Origin: JAUWCL01 sp964599375
Lineage (GTDB): Bacteria > Krumholzibacteriota > Krumholzibacteriia > Krumholzibacteriales > Krumholzibacteriaceae
Direction of reading: 5' to 3'
NCBI GenBank assembly: GCA_964599375.1
Contig: CAZREW010000011.1
Coordinates: 1-64,000, forward strand
Length of the DNA: 64,000 bases
In this document: positions 63,235-64,000 of the stretch, in pieces
Layout: every line of letters begins with the position of its first letter
Position numbering within the stretch: position 1 is the first letter of the stretch
Notes under the pieces: model-generated
The model's input: only the letters and a program-made list of their open reading frames with translations
Database searches by the model: none
What the model was told of the DNA's origin: nothing
Program-made: the position numbers and the translations under genes

Positions 63235-64000
63235 CTACTCTACGATCCGTGTCCTTCCGTCCTCGACGATCTGCTTGGCGCCCGAGCCGTCAGTCATGTA
63301 CAGCCTCGCCTCGAACCTGTCCCTGGTGGCCTCGAGCACGGGCGGCCACTGGTGACCGAAGATATCCCTGCGGCCCAGACCCAGGGCGCCGAGATCGGCA
63401 GTATATTCACCGTGCCTCAGCATCCACGTCTGTTCGGCGTAGTACAGATCGCGAAGAGCGTCCCACGCCTCCTCATCGGGGCCGGGCTCGAACAGCATCC
63501 CCCCGTATGCCCTGGCAGCGTTCGTAAACAGGACGTATCCCCACATCTCCGGGTAGTGCATGTTGATGATTCCCTGCGGCGACCATGTCCAGTTACTTTC
63601 GGCGAACGGTTTACCAGTCTCCGGGTCGGTAGCCTTGACGTAGCGCCCCCCCTCGACGACGGCCTTCCATTCGACGCGTGAAAAATTGATCCTCCATATG
63701 TCTCCCTCCGAGGGGGGCGCGGCACAGTTGGCGCATTCGGCCAGGACCTTCCATGGTATCGCGAGCTCGACCTCCCAGCCGGTATCCCTGTCAGACGGGT
63801 CGTTGAGCGTGCCTTCGACACTCACCGCCTTTTTCAGGCCGTCGATATCCCAGTAATGGACCGCGGGGCCGCCGTCACGATAAGGCTTGACCAGGAAAAG
63901 ATCGAAGACGGTCCCGAGGGCGTTGATCTCGAGCTCGTAATATTCGTGGGTATCGCCGTCCGGATCGATGAACACCTCGAAATCGTCGTCCTGCCAGATC
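63235..64000 (-). CDS. CBM9-like carbohydrate-binding domain protein, partial
   Basis: The open frame runs off the right edge, so the N terminus is missing. The visible 255 residues start within IWQDDDFEVFIDPDGD and continue through VSVEGTLNDPSDRDTGWEVELAIPWKVLAEC and EGDIWRINFSRVEW. This matches the CBM9-like (carbohydrate-binding, DOMON-related) domain found in exported proteins of FCB bacteria. The tail (from about MHYPEMWGYVLFTN) is predicted helical. It is upstream of the rhomboid gene on the same strand. Confidence 0.8.
   Translation of the reverse strand, partial: IWQDDDFEVFIDPDGDTHEYYELEINALGTVFDLFLVKPYRDGGPAVHYWDIDGLKKAVSVEGTLNDPSDRDTGWEVELAIPWKVLAECANCAAPPSEGDIWRINFSRVEWKAVVEGGRYVKATDPETGKPFAESNWTWSPQGIINMHYPEMWGYVLFTNAARAYGGMLFEPGPDEEAWDALRDLYYAEQTWMLRHGEYTADLGALGLGRRDIFGHQWPPVLEATRDRFEARLYMTDGSGAKQIVEDGRTRIVE

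Overview
The window is GC-rich bacterial chromosome that looks like a scaffold from a metagenome-assembled genome, because it carries an internal run of 100 Ns at 16056-16155. The cell envelope is Gram-negative: Omp85/BamA-type barrels, TolC, RND pumps, lipoproteins and an outer-membrane patatin are all present. Three predicted secreted proteins end in the same NPF-containing Ig-like C-terminal domain of the FlgD-like / type IX sorting type. That feature, with the gene content, suggests an uncultured member of the FCB group (for example Krumholzibacteriota or Eisenbacteria). The lineage is an inference; no rRNA or other phylogenetic marker was analysed.

Left part (1-9.0 kb). A secreted zincin-like protein is followed by a small Omp85-type barrel. 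Next comes a tight minus-strand operon encoding an ECF sigma factor, a DUF4097 protein, a zf-HC2 anti-sigma factor and a bactofilin-like membrane protein, which looks like an envelope-stress module. On the plus strand, enolase and an FtsB/DivIC-like gene precede an initiator tRNA-Met. The tRNA has its own near-consensus promoter, whose -10 box starts on the upstream stop codon.

9-26.3 kb (minus strand). A lipoprotein and a CehA/McbA-like protein form one unit, and a papain-like C1 peptidase is separate. A long run of co-directional genes then reads ChaN-like protein, small unknown protein, TrkH/KtrB, KtrA, outer-membrane barrel, POT-type MFS transporter, sodium:solute symporter and tricorn-type protease. 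This combines K+ uptake with probable peptide uptake and breakdown, and ends at a strong terminator. The tricorn gene contains the assembly gap.

26.6-46.8 kb (plus strand). A domain-permuted ADP-forming acyl-CoA synthetase is followed by the most unusual region. One compact operon (29.07-46.76 kb) encodes an ABC ATPase, an ABC-2-type permease fused to a degenerate M1-peptidase-like domain and a golvesin-like C-terminal domain, TolC, a lipoprotein membrane-fusion protein, an RND permease, a second RND permease fused at its C terminus to a complete ABC ATPase, a small ABC-2-type permease, and a patatin phospholipase on an Omp85-type barrel. The RND-ABC chimera is the strongest candidate for an undescribed transport system. 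Its ABC domain also appears to be interrupted after its first beta strand by a four-helix membrane insertion.

46.8-64 kb. Small envelope proteins and a lipoprotein come first. A myo-inositol cassette follows: a LysR regulator with an inositol monophosphatase, divergent from an inositol-3-phosphate synthase, with a palindrome over the regulator promoter. Then come an RCK-domain membrane protein, a Do-type HtrA protease, an acylphosphatase and a large gingipain-type C25 peptidase. The right edge is a minus-strand operon: a CBM9-like protein cut by the window edge, a rhomboid protease, a patatin, an amino-acid permease fused to an EIIA domain, and a beta-carbonic anhydrase.

All protein calls rest on motifs and family resemblance read by eye. 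No database search, structure prediction or statistical scoring was run.
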